The notes beneath the pieces were generated by a model. It was not told where the DNA came from and searched no databases. It saw only the letters and a program-made list of their open reading frames with translations. The translations under genes were made by a program, and so were the position numbers. Below are positions 43,629 to 54,500 of a stretch of 64,000 nt of DNA, in pieces (position 1 is the stretch's first letter; each line of letters begins with the position of its first letter). Location: NCBI GenBank assembly GCA_026770025.1, contig JAMXDE010000004.1:2480001-2544000 (forward strand). The letters run 5' to 3'. This DNA is from Craspedostauros australis. Taxonomy: Eukaryota > Bacillariophyta > Bacillariophyceae > Mastogloiales > Achnanthaceae.

Positions 43629-46600
43629 TCACCCGATTCTGTTCCCATCATCCTGGTGAATCGGCGACGCCGTGAAGGTCAATGGTTCACCATTCTCATC
43701 CAATGGCATCTCAAATACCTCCGAATCAACGGAAGACGCCACCTCCGAATCCGAGCTGCCCGTAGCTCGGAGCAAAGATGGATAGAACTGAGGCGCAGTG
43801 CGCGTTTGGTTCTCGCCGTTGGTTGGTCCGTGCTGTTCGGGTTGTGTGCGTTCCATGCCATCTTCCGTGGCGGGTGATTTCGCAGATGTATCCACTAGAA
43901 AGTCGTTGTGTTCATCGATCGGCCCCAGAACTGCCGGCGTCGATCGGCGTTCGAGCTCAGGCTTGGCGAGGCGCTTCAGGTCATCGACTTGGACGACAAC
44001 TTTGCTCGCTGCAGCCTCGTCTTTGTCATCATCATCGCGGGATTCTGTCTGGACGTAGGAAGGAGGAGGCTGATCGCGTTGGACATCTTTCTCACGACTG
44101 TCACCTTCGTCATCGATACGATCAAATGAGAAATTTCCCTCTTCGATATCGAGCGAGGGGCTGCTGAGGCAGTCGTACTCAAATCCATCGTATTGTGATT
44201 CCTTGGACCGTGTGGCATGGATGCCAATGTTTTCGAAGCCTGGCGTGACGTCGCTGATGTCATCGGAATCGTTGTCGAACATGGCTGGGTGGCCCGACAC
44301 AAACCCCTCCGGCAGGTACACATCGGACGAATCAAGCGTAGTTGCGGCTGGGATCTCATCGCGGAACGATTCGGCTCGAAGTGTCAGTGCGATCGATGCG
44401 GGACTTTTGGCACCGGTGTTGGCGACGTCCTCAACATTCCAGTTGTTCTTCAATGTCAGGTGAGCCAATCGACCGGCTGTGGTCCCATTTGGTCTCTCCT
44501 CGATACTGGCGTTGAGAACGTCGTCGTCATCGCTATCGTCGTCCTCGTCACCGTCGCAGTTATCGTGTTCGATTTCGTCACCACTACCATGTACTGGTTT
44601 CGCCTCATCTTGGCCGACCGCCGACCGGAAGGAAGTCACGTTGCGAAAGATATCCTCTCGCGCGGTCGGAAGCCCAGGCGTGTCTTCGCTGGTCATGGAT
44701 GCCACAAAGATGGGATCATCATCCGAATCTGTGTCACTCCCAAGCACCCGCAGATAGGTGGCAGAAAGCATGTTGCTGAGGACGGGCCGGCCTCCCGTTT
44801 CCACATCGGTGAAACTCCCATTGGACGATTCGATGGACGTGTCGTATTCGTTGTCGTCGTCGTCGTCGTCAATCTCGAACTGCCTGGGTGGCATGGAGAG
44901 CTTGCTCATCGGCGATTCCGTGATATCCGACTCCATATCGATCATGGAAAGGAGCTCGTCCGGGATGTCATGCGATGGGACGAGCAGTGCTGTGCGGAAG
45001 ATGTCCATGTCATTGCGTGCGCTCTTTCCAGGGCTGATGTATGGCGAGACTCTTCCGTCTGCTCCAGCGAAATCCATCGTTTGGGAATTTGCCGGTGTGA
45101 CCACGAAACTCATGAACCTCGTTCCGCGGCAATGCGCGCAGTTGGTGGACAGGTACTGCGTCCCAAATTGGTTGTAGTGATAGTCACCATCGTGGCAGCT
45201 GCGGGGGTGATCGCCGGTTCCGACGTGACGATTGGCATCGTGGGAGTTTGCGGCTCCGAGGACCGGCTCGTGGGTTGTTTTCAAGAACAAGAAGCCCAAA
45301 CCAACCATCAAGGATACTGGGATGAAGCTCATGACGAAGATGAGCCCACCACCGAAACGGGTTCCACTTCCCGAATTGGTTTGGCCACCGACGACGTCCG
45401 GGTTTTTGCTATCCTCGCCGAAATCAAACGAATTCTCGCCGACTCCGTTCCCTGGCGTGTCAGAGTTGTCGTCGGCATCGTTGTCACTGTTCGAATCCTT
45501 TTCGTCGTCGATGTCGATGTCGCCGTCGGAGTCTGCGGCTTGATCAGCATCAGCATCTCCGTCCGTATTTTGACCGTCGGCGTCCGCATCAGTACCAGCG
45601 TCGTTGTCGTTGTCTCCATCAGAGTCAGTATCAGATCCGGACCCAGTGCCACCGTCGGTATCTTCATCACCGTCAACATTGGCATCGGTGTCGGTGTCGC
45701 CATCGACGTCGGAATCAAGGTCATTGTCCGCGTCCGCGTCTGCATCGGTGTCTGTGTCGGTGTCGGAATCAAGGTCGCTGTCCACGTCTGTATCGGTATC
45801 GGCATCCGTGTCAGTATCGGTGTCAGTATCGGTGTCAGTATCGTTGTCAGCATCTGTGTCAGCATCTGTGTCAGCATCTGTGTCGGAATCAAGGTCGCTG
45901 TCCACGTCTGTATCGGTGTCGGCATCCGTGTCAGTATCGGTTTGAGCATCTGTGTCAGCATCGGTGTCAGCATCTGTGTCAGCATCCGTATCGTTGTTCG
46001 CGTCAGAGTCGACATCGATATCAGTGTCGGCATCACTGTCGGGATCAATGTCTCCGTCCGCATCGTCGTTGGCGTCGGTATCGGTGCCATCATCGGCATC
46101 CGCATCGTGGTCGTCGGCGTCGGCGTCGGTATCGATGTCTGCGTCCACGTCAGCATCGGTATCTGTATCGACATCTGCATCCGCGTCTGCGCCGCTGTCG
46201 ATGTCTACGTCGTTGTCGGTGTCACCGTCCAAGTCCTTGTCATCGCCAGTATCCGCATCGACATCAGCATCTGTGTCTGCATCAGCGTCCACGTCAGCAT
46301 CCGCTCCCTCGTCACCGTCGTCACCATCTTCTCCTGTCGGTCGGCCATGATGGACATCGAAGAAGGGTGGGATTGGCCACTCCAGGTCAAAACCTGCAAG
46401 GGAGGTGCCCAACCATCGAGTGGTGCTCACGGTTGGAAAGTTCCCAGCAAAGACCAACTCATCCGTTTCAAGCGCACTCTGGATGAGTCGGAGCACCGAT
46501 TCCTCGACGCTCTCGAATTCTATGTTGTCAGAATCTCGCGCCATCAGAGTCATTTGGCCAAAGTACACGGTGCAGTTGTTGTCGTTGTACTCGTATGGGC

Positions 46601-47587
46601 ATTCGTCTTTGTTGCAAGGATGGGCATATGAGTAGAGTGCAGTGGCACGGCAGAAGGAAAGACCGCGCAGCAAACAACAACAAACAAGATAGTGTGAGCG
46701 GGAAGGAGAGAGCGTGATCAGACGATTGATCATGGACAAGTTTTGGAACGAAGAGAAATGGTGCGGAAACTGGGCACGGTATTTCTCATTCAGAGATTCT
46801 CTTTCAGCGATTCTCATTCAGAAGAGCGTTGGCGTATTCATACTTACAATCGACGGCCCTGTACGGACCAGAGCTGATGGCAGCAAATCCCAGGCGTTCG
46901 TCGATTTGATCCAGCTTCCTCTGCTTCCTAGCGAGGGCTGCTGCCGCGACGGCGGAACAATGTTTGGAGCGTGCCGCACGGAGAAACATTGGAAAAGCAA
47001 AGAGTGTGAGATGGGCGGGCTTGGGTCAACGGCAAAGGATCTGCAACAGCGTTTCACTCGATTCTGTTGCGCTTGGACGGGGCACAACCACCCGCCCTCG
47101 ACCTATTAGAGTTGAACTTACCATCGGCCGGCAGTGCGGCGTCACGAGCAAGACCGCGGCGTTGATTCCCCCCGCACAGGATGGTGCTGCGGCGGACGAG
47201 GTCGAAGAGACCTTCCGCAAGGCCATCAACGACATCCTGATCCGGAGGGTCCGATGACTCGATCGAGAAGAAATATTCGATGGCGGATAGATGGGCCGAT
47301 GCGATGTCATCGAGAGTTGTTGCATTCCCATCGACCTCGCCACAGCCGTCGTCGTACTGCACATCGAGACGCTTCCATTCGAAGTCATCCGGTGCAGTTT
47401 GGGATGAGGATTCCAGAATGCGCCCGGTGATTTGCGTTCGATGTGATGCGCCTCTCAGCGATATCGCTGGTCGGGATGGCGCGGCGTTCATCAAAGAACT
47501 CAGCGCATGCTGGGCATGGATGGTGATGACGAAGATGAAGACGACCACCTGAAAGCAGGGGTATTTGGTGGATGGACGCAAACGCAT
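43629..47587 (-). CDS. Large surface membrane protein with Asp-X dipeptide stalk (surface protein A)
   Basis: Proposed exons 47587-47122 and 46606-43629, 1147 aa. Exon 1 has a signal peptide ('[14 protein letters not shown]') and a globular start with '[10 protein letters not shown]' and Cys residues, ending at GTAAGT with one base over. A pyrimidine-rich tract precedes AAAG|AC at 46606, restoring the phase before '[19 protein letters not shown]' and '[20 protein letters not shown]'. Then come about 285 residues in which nearly every second residue is Asp, alternating mainly with Ala, Thr, Ser or Val; one membrane span ('[20 protein letters not shown]'); and a long acidic cytoplasmic tail with a Cys/His juxtamembrane block, an LDSSDVYLP motif and SKESQYD. 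The span and tail motifs recur in the protein at 58358. If the intron is wrong, the single frame could start at ATG 46733. The function is unknown; the design suggests a stalked adhesin or receptor. Confidence 0.65.
45480..46320 (-). repeat. Asp-X dipeptide repeat region
   Basis: A hexanucleotide-like degenerate repeat (GA[CT] plus a variable codon) encodes about 280 residues with Asp at almost every second position. The plus strand is open as well (reading Ser/Val or Ile/Val repeats), a mechanical effect of the repeat and not a gene. The pattern resembles the Ser-Asp stalks of staphylococcal surface adhesins in design only. Confidence 0.85.
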
Positions 47588-48462
47588 GATGTTTGGTTTG
47601 GTTGTGCCCGAAGGAGATCACGGATGGGATGAAATGTCGTTTGCGTTGAAGCAATTTTGTGATGCGGAAGGGTTGCTCATCAACCATGCACATGATGCGG
47701 TCTCTTGTACCCAGCATTCTATTGTGTGAGGGCACTCTCGCGGTACCCCACCACGCCGCCCTCCATCCGTATCCGCTTTCGTGGGGATGTGAGTAGGTAC
47801 AAGTCCATCAACTCATCATGATGATGATCATCAACTGCCGTTCAGAGTGTTGGCGCGTCCGCAAAAGCAAAACAACGTTGTCGGTGATCCGTCTTGCCTC
47901 GCTATCTCCCTGTGTTTGCCGCAACAGGTGCCATACCCATGCACATTCTGTCTTCGCCATACTGGTGGCGGGTATGGTTCCCACTGAAGCGGTCCTGTAA
48001 CGGTATGATCAGTGTGGGGAGAAATCTCGGCACGCGCGGAGGATCACTTCGCATTTGAAAATGATCGTTGTAACCGAAATATAACGTTCCAGACACATGA
48101 AACGCCGTTCAACTGAAACGTGGCAGAGTTGACATTCATCGAGTGACGTCGTGGTGGGGTGTCAACGCACGACTCGAGTTGATTTCTTCCACGAGACAAA
48201 TGTGGTGACTCGCGCTAATCGAAGTGTTTTTGGCGTCAAGACCGATTTTGGCGCCGAAATTGACACGAAAGGAACGGTTTGGGCAAGCAAAAATGCAGTG
48301 GCGTTGGGTGGAGAGACATCAACGTCTCTCTTTGCGAATGCTCTCACAAAAATTGGATGCTCCCTCGTTCGGATGGAACCATCGAAAGGGCAGATAGCAA
48401 CACTGTGATCCACAACATTGTTGGCGGGAACGGTGACACCAAAGTGAGCAACATTGGAACGG
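47588..48462. other. Divergent intergenic region
   Basis: About 875 bases between the minus-strand start at 47587 and the plus-strand DUF1517 start at 48463. It should hold both promoters. Short frames on either strand are not convincing. Confidence 0.45.
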
Positions 48463-49312
48463 ATGATGGCGAGGCGAGTTCCCTGGATCACGATCGCGTG
48501 CATCGTTGCGTGGGCCAATCCTTCGGCAGGCTTCGCTCCGCATCAGTCGCTGTTGGCATCGCCTCTGCGTCCGACCACCCACGATGCTGTGCATCTCGTG
48601 GTGCCGCTGCGAACGCCACGCAGTCTCCACCAGGCACAGCACCTCCCACCAAAGAATTCGACCCCAAGATACGCAGTGACTGTGGACGATGCCGACTCCA
48701 ACCAAGACGATTCTCCGAACGAGACGGCGAAGGGCATCTTCCCATTCTCATTTAAGTCCTTTCGCAAGCTGTGGAAGTCCACAAGATCCACAAGGGCGGT
48801 CATGGCAACGTTCTTCATGGTCTTTGCCCTCTTTTTCACACCGTTGCCAAGCGAGGCTCGCTCCGGAGGCAGAGTGGGCGGATCGTCGCGATCCAGCATC
48901 AATCGCAGCAGCGGCAGTCGCAGCAGCAGTCGCAGCAGTTCCAGTCGAAGTAGCAGCAGCAGAAGCTCAAGCCGAAGTGCCCCAAGCAGAAGCACACCAA
49001 GCCGAAGTGCCCCAAGTCGTCCCAGCAGCAGCAACAGCGGAAGCTCGAATAGAAGTCGCAGCAATAGTGCTGGTGGCAGAAGCGCCCCCAGTCGTAGCAG
49101 CGGAAGTGGTGGCAGCTCCGGAAGTGCACCCAGTCAATCCAGCAGCGGTGGCAGTAGCAGCAGCAGCTCATCCAGCCACCAGCCTTCAAGCTCAGCGACG
49201 GCGGTCAAGGAAGCGAGACCAGCCAGCAGAAATGATGCGGGCCCGACAATCATCATTCGACCACAACGCCTATTCTCACCATTCGGAGGCTACGACCGAG
49301 GTCCGACAATCC
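48463..49312 (+). pseudogene. 5' half of plastid DUF1517 gene, cut by element 2
   Basis: The ATG at 48463 (a second ATG follows at once) starts a hydrophobic signal peptide ending 'NPSAG|FAP', the diatom plastid-import signature with Phe at +1, then a transit-like region. A second hydrophobic segment ('VMATFFMVFALFFTPLPSEA') resembles a thylakoid-type signal or membrane anchor. EARSGGRVGGSS begins the DUF1517 region, followed by a long Ser/Arg-rich stretch and 'RPQRLFSPFGGYDRGPTI'. At 49313 the LTR of element 2 interrupts a codon. The rest continues at 56599. The joined gene would encode 576 aa. As it stands, the protein would read into LTR sequence and stop at 49570-49572. Confidence 0.88.
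49308..49312. repeat. Target site duplication of element 2 (left)
   Basis: AATCC abuts the left LTR and recurs at 56594-56598. Confidence 0.92.
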
Positions 49313-49848
49313 TGTCGGAATCGGTTTTGTGTCGACCATCAATCCATTTTGTGAGCGCACGAAACCACGACTGGCGACTCGTGACTCGAATCCGAACATC
49401 AGATCCGAACCACGAACCCGAACATCGATTGAGCAAACACAAAACAACAAAAACAACAATCGGCCAATTCGCGCCAAAACGCACTCAACCAAGACCTTCC
49501 ATCAGCAACCTGTGCGCTGAGAAGGTGCCTTGCACATCCAACGCATGGTCCGCTCGTGGGACCATGCCCTAAGTGCTAAGCTTCGTACGGATGGCAACGC
49601 AACAAAGAAGTCGTTCGTCTATCTAAGTTCGTTCATGGAGCGTTATCCTGTCAAGGTCATCTTGCTGAGCTCAACAAACTTCGGCCAGCGAAATTTTCCC
49701 AATCTCGCTCCATCTCGATCAACAGCTTCCTCTCTCTCTGTTTGCCCGCAATCACTCGCACAGCACCGCGATACACCGCACTGAACCTCGCCATGCATCC
49801 TGCACCTCAAGCAACTAATCATAAATCACTCGTTATCAGTTTACAAGA
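49313..49848 (+). repeat. 5' LTR of element 2
   Basis: 536 bp, starting TGTCGGAATC and ending TTTACAAGA. The 3' end is GA instead of the usual CA; the target duplication leaves no other choice. Should contain the promoter. Confidence 0.92.
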
Positions 49849-49862
49849 GGTTATGAGCCTGG
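49849..49862 (+). other. Primer binding site of element 2 (Met tRNA anticodon arm)
   Basis: GGTTATGAGCCTGG begins directly after the LTR. Its complement CCAGGCTCATAACC is the 5' stem and loop of an anticodon arm with CAT anticodon (stem CCAGG, loop CTCATAA). Drosophila copia and yeast Ty5 prime from the same internal region of initiator Met tRNA, using a cleaved half-tRNA. The match to a tRNA of this genome is inferred. Confidence 0.75.
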
Positions 49863-50162
49863 ATTCACATCCCTGCTAATCGCATCTTCCGTTCATCGTC
49901 TTCCGTCAGTTCCATCAGCTCTCAGCCGTCGCTCGTGCTTCACAGCCCCGACCGCTCATCTGATCTCCCCTCGCAGTCAGCTCTCAACCGTCGCTCGTGC
50001 TCACCAAGCCCCGACCGTTCAACCTGGCTCCACCAGCCCGACATCGCTCTCAGATCTCTTTCTCAGCGATCCTCCGCTCCCCGTCTCCCATCAGCCATCA
50101 GCAGACTGCCACCCATCCGCGTGCCAGCCTCCCATCTACCGACCCTCAACTCAGCCATCTGA
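49863..50162 (+). other. Untranslated leader of element 2
   Basis: C/T-rich leader between primer site and gag. It contains a near-duplicate of about 38 bases (CAGCTCTCA-CCGTCGCTCGTGCT type) near 49917 and 49980. No frame. Confidence 0.6.
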
Positions 50163-51554
50163 ATGTCCGCCAGCGTCTCCGGTGATATCAGCTCCACTCC
50201 GTCAGACGAGACTACCCCACGCTTGCCATCAGACTCAGCTTCCACTCCGGACCCTCCTTCGCTTCTCACGCCGCCGGTCCCCGCCATGTTTCAAGCCACC
50301 CGTCGCGCCTCCGTCGCATCCAAGAAGTGCCATGTGTTCTTAACCAAGGCACAGCGCGCCGCCCTCAGCGACAAGGATCGCATCCCTGTGCTTGAAAAGG
50401 CATCGAAGTCCATCGACGATGTCCAATTCATGGTGCAGGACCTCTCCTCCGACATCAAGTCGAACGACTTCTTGGAGAAGAACCATGACCTCAACGCCAT
50501 CCTCAGTCGCGTTGAAGAACACCTCGCGGCGTACGACATGACCGATGTCTTCGACATTGTCACACGCCCAGTCCTTTCCTCTGAGGGTACCCCGTCCTTC
50601 TCTTCCGACACCCCACGGAAGCTGTTCTCGGAGTACCTGAAGTGTACCGAAGCCGACGTCCGTGGATCCAATTGGACGTACCACAACTTCGCAAGCAGCG
50701 ATGAGATCGCGACCGACCTCGAGGTCTCTCAGCGTTTCATCCTGAACTCCTGCACTGAGGAGCTCCGCGCGATCGTCGCCAACCGCCTCCGCCTTGTGCC
50801 CTATGACGAAAAGGGTGGACCGCTCGCGCTCTTCTACATCGTCGAGTTGGTGGCCCGCACCAACTCCGATACGGCCCGCGAGATCCTCAACCGGATCCAG
50901 CATTTCAAGGTCAGCCAGATTGAGGGCGAGAACATCGAAGTGGCGTGTGCCTACCTCCGCTCGGCCATCTCCCGCATTGCGGCCTCCACCATCGACGTCC
51001 CCACCGACATGCCGCAGATCCTCATTCGGGTCTTCCACACATGCACCTGCCAGGCCTTCAAAACCCACCTGGGTTTCATGGAGATGTCCATGGAGATTGG
51101 AACGTCGTCCACCTTGGACACCTGGGAGGGCGTCCTTGACGTCTCCCTCGGCAAGTACCGCAAGCTCGTTGCCACGGACTCTTGGCACATCCGCCGTCGC
51201 CACCCCGCTGCTGCCAACAACACCACCGGGTCTGGGTCGGGCACCAAGCCCTCCGTCGACCGTCGGGGCAACCCCATCGACCGCACTCCTCCTCAGGAGG
51301 GCGAGAGCCACACCCGGGACCGCGCAAATGGCTCCGGTACGGAGCACTGGTGCGGCAACCCCCGCTGCCAGCGCTGGGGCAACCACGAGACCGACGGCCA
51401 CGACGCCTGGTTCCAGGAGTTCAAGCGCAAGCGCGGCGAGCGCCAGGCCTCCGCTGAGGCCAAAGCCACCGCCGTCGACGACTCCGCTTCCGTGGCCGCG
51501 CCTCCCCCGACCACCCTTCGCGTCCGCATGGCCGATGATGCATCGGGTTTTTAA
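50163..51554 (+). CDS. gag: Gag protein of element 2
   Basis: A 463-aa protein from the ATG at 50163. A Ser/Thr/Pro-rich start is followed by a helical capsid-like body (about residues 45-350) and an Arg/Gly-rich, presumably RNA-binding, segment. Instead of a CCHC knuckle there is an HWC finger of form C-x4-C-x5-H-x4-H (HWCGNPRCQRWGNH, about residues 393-406, plus the last His). A related finger occurs in element 1 after its true zinc knuckle. The frame ends ...GGT TTT TAA, where the slippery site allows entry into pol. Confidence 0.85.
   Translation: MSASVSGDISSTPSDETTPRLPSDSASTPDPPSLLTPPVPAMFQATRRASVASKKCHVFLTKAQRAALSDKDRIPVLEKASKSIDDVQFMVQDLSSDIKSNDFLEKNHDLNAILSRVEEHLAAYDMTDVFDIVTRPVLSSEGTPSFSSDTPRKLFSEYLKCTEADVRGSNWTYHNFASSDEIATDLEVSQRFILNSCTEELRAIVANRLRLVPYDEKGGPLALFYIVELVARTNSDTAREILNRIQHFKVSQIEGENIEVACAYLRSAISRIAASTIDVPTDMPQILIRVFHTCTCQAFKTHLGFMEMSMEIGTSSTLDTWEGVLDVSLGKYRKLVATDSWHIRRRHPAAANNTTGSGSGTKPSVDRRGNPIDRTPPQEGESHTRDRANGSGTEHWCGNPRCQRWGNHETDGHDAWFQEFKRKRGERQASAEAKATAVDDSASVAAPPPTTLRVRMADDASGF
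51545..51551 (+). promoter_or_regulatory. -1 ribosomal frameshift heptamer GGGTTTT
   Basis: In the gag frame the bases read G GGT TTT, matching the X XXY YYZ rule, with the TAA stop immediately after. Slipping back one base gives TTA as the next codon, which is precisely the frame that stays open to the pol stop at 56029. The pol frame is closed just upstream (TGA at 51536), so fusion must happen in this short overlap. No strong downstream stem-loop was obvious by eye. Confidence 0.8.
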
Positions 51555-54500
51555 AGGCGGCCCTTCTTCGCGTAAGCCCTCTCCTCTGCCTGCCAGTCAT
51601 CCTGCTCTTCCTCATTGAGGGGGTGGTAGGGTGCCTGGGGCTCTTCATTGAGCAACTCGCAGTCTCGACTACTTGGGTCCTTCAGTGGGTGCTCCCCGCC
51701 GATGCTTGGGTCGTCACCACCCTCCGGCACCTCCTCCGTCGTCCAGGCGGATCCAGCCTTCCCTCCGTCCCTCGCCATGTCGTCCGGCACTCCAGCCGCC
51801 TCGGCCTTGGCCTCCCCGCCCGCCTGATGGTCCTATCCTACCTGACCATCCCGGCGTCTACTCTCCGATACTTCGAGTACGCGCAAGTCCGGTCCAGCCG
51901 CCTTGTACATGCTCGGGGTTCCCCTCTCCCAGTCCTCGCTCCCTGCCGCATCCTGCAGGAAGTCGAGGCCGGCTCCTCCTCTCTTGGTGCCGCTCCTCCC
52001 TCTCCGTCCTCTACTCTCCACCTATCCGGTTTCGGGCACCAGTTCGACGATCTCATGGCCCATCGCCATGCCTCCGCCGCCGTCCAGGCATCCCGCCTGC
52101 CTGCTCCGGAGTCCGTTGCCGCCACTGACGACGCCATCCCACCGGATCTCTTCCGCCTCATCAGTCGGGCCTCAGACCCTTTTCGACCTGTCTCCAAGGG
52201 CCCCCTCACCATCTCTGCTCCGCTGGATATTCACCCACTTGCTTTCCAAGCTTCATCTTTCAACGTCGACCACCAGTTCATGTCGCAGCTCATCCACAAC
52301 GCCTACCACTCGCCGAAGGGCACTCACAAGAATCTCGTTCCCATCATCATGGACACTGGCTGTTCCTTCGCCATGACCTATGACGTTGACGACTTCCTGG
52401 ACGAGCCCATCTTCGGATCCTACGGCAAAGTGCACACCGCCAGCGGGTCAATGAACATCACCGCCATCGGCACCGTGTCGTACGACATCATGTCGATCGA
52501 CGGTACCTTCGATACAGTGGTCATGCCCGGCCATCTCATCCCCGGCAGCAACGTTCGCCTCGTTTCCCCCCAGGACTACGCCAAGACCGCGCGTCTCTAC
52601 GATGCAGAAACGTTCGGTGGGAACAGCCGGCAGTTCTGGATGAAGACTGCCGACAAGGGCACCATCACCGTCCCGGTCCACCCGCACTCCAACATCCCGA
52701 CTGCGCTTGGCCGCCCATCTGCTAAGCCGTCTCGCGGCTCCGCCCATCGCTCTGCCGCCCATCTCACCGAGTCCACCGCTCTGGCCGGCGTCGAAGCCCT
52801 CGAGCCAGCCAACGCCAACCTTTCCACCGCGCAGAAGGCTCTCCTGCATGCCCATCTCAAGCTTGGCCATCTCGGCATGGCTCATGTGCAGCAGCTGTTC
52901 CGCGCCCATGAGGTCCTGGACCCGGAGGACGAGGTGCCCCAGTCCCATCTCATTCCCTCTGTCTCCGGCATGAAGCGGTGCCCCCTGCCGAAGTGCGCCT
53001 CCTGCGTCCTTGCGAAGTCCCGCAAGCAACGCCTCCCCAACCGTCGCTCCGCTCCCGCCGGCGATATCCGTCCCATCGCTCCCGGAACTGCGCTTCCGGG
53101 CGAGCACGTGTCTGTCGATCAGTTCGAGAGCAGTGTTCGTGGCCGGCGTCTCAACACCTTCGGCCTGGAGCCCCAGACCCAGCGCTACGTCGGTGGGACC
53201 ATCTTCGTTGACTCACACACTGGTTTCATCTCCATCCACCACCAGGTCTCCTTCGGTGCCTCCGACACCATTGCGTCCAAGCGTGTCTTCGAGCAGTCCG
53301 CCCGCGCCCACGGGGTTCAAGTCCAGCACTACCACACCGACCGTGGGGTCTTCACCTCTGCTGCCTGGCGTGACAGCCTCGATGCCGACCAACGCCTCAC
53401 TTTCGGTGCTGTCGGTGCCCATCACCAGAATGGAGCGGCCGAGCGCGCCATCCTCACCTGTACCCTTCGCGCCCGGGCCATGATGGTTCACGCCCAGCTT
53501 CACTGGCCTAAGGAGTTCGCCACCGACTTGTGGCCGACCGCCATGTCGCATGCCGCGTGGTTGTACAATCACACGCCGCGCCGCACCTCCCGCACCACTC
53601 CGCATGACGCTTTCACTGGTTCCTCCGTCGGGTCCCAGTACCTCCCTCGCTCTCGCGTCTGGGGGTGCCCCGCCTACGTCCTCGACCCTCGGCTGCAGGC
53701 CGACAAGTCCATCCCTCGCTGGGAGCCACGGGCCCGGCTCGGCCAGTACCTTGGCTTCGATCCCGAGCACTCGTCCTCGGTTGGCCTCATCCGCAGCATC
53801 CAGACCGGATGGGTCTCCCGGCAATATCATGTGGTGTACGATGAGACGTTCTCCACTGTCTCCAATGCCTCCTCCGGTGACCTGGACCCGCTCTGGCACG
53901 ATCTCTTCCGCACCTCTCGCGAGCACGTGCTGGAGTTCCATGACGCTGCCATTGATGGCCCGCTTCCGCCGCCCGACCCGCATTTCTTTCCCACCGACCC
54001 GCCCGCTCTTCCTTTCTCTGGCCCCCCTCCTGGTGTCGGCGTTGAGGGCGAGGTGGTGGTACCTGCGGTAGAGAACAACGCCGATCCCCAGGACGTCGGA
54101 CCCCAGGACGCCGCCCCAGCTGAGGCACCAGCCCGTGCCGACCCTCCCCTGGGACGCGGTCATCGCATCCGCAGGCCCGCTCTCAAGTACGGCGACGACA
54201 CCGTCCACGTCGACACCGTGGCTTTCCACACGTCCTCGGTCCTCTCGACTGGCCGGCCCTCACGCCTGCATGCTCCCGTATCCATCCTCGACCGCCTGGA
54301 TTGGGACAACCCCGCGGCCATCGACCCTCGGTTCCATGCCCTTATGGAAGCCTCCACTCATCCGATCACCCAGGAGGTCCATCAGCTTGACCCTCGCCTC
54401 CTTGGCGTGCGGGTCCATGACGCAGATAACCCCACCCTTCGTGATGTCCTCCGGTGCGACGACCCCGAGGAGCGCTCCAAGTGGATCGCTGCCATCTACA

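Noticed and set aside
44217-46631. 804-codon plus-strand open frame opposite surface protein A
   Set aside because: It is a by-product of the Asp-X repeat: the complement of GA(C/T)NNN codons cannot easily form stops. Composition is Val/Ile/Ser/Gly only, with no domain.
46804-46989. Short second exon for the 47587-47122 frame ending at 46804
   Set aside because: No acceptor in the right phase leads into this frame; the phase-1 acceptor at 47018 or so would give a short basic tail and stop, whereas splicing to 46606 yields a coherent surface protein.
50340-51401. 353-codon minus-strand frame opposite gag
   Set aside because: An antisense shadow caused by the GC-rich third positions of gag.
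51551-51790. Acidic 79-codon minus-strand frame ending at the frameshift site
   Set aside because: It is the complement of the hydrophobic pol segment (hydrophobic codons read as acidic/polar on the other strand), and its end at the slippery site is coincidental.
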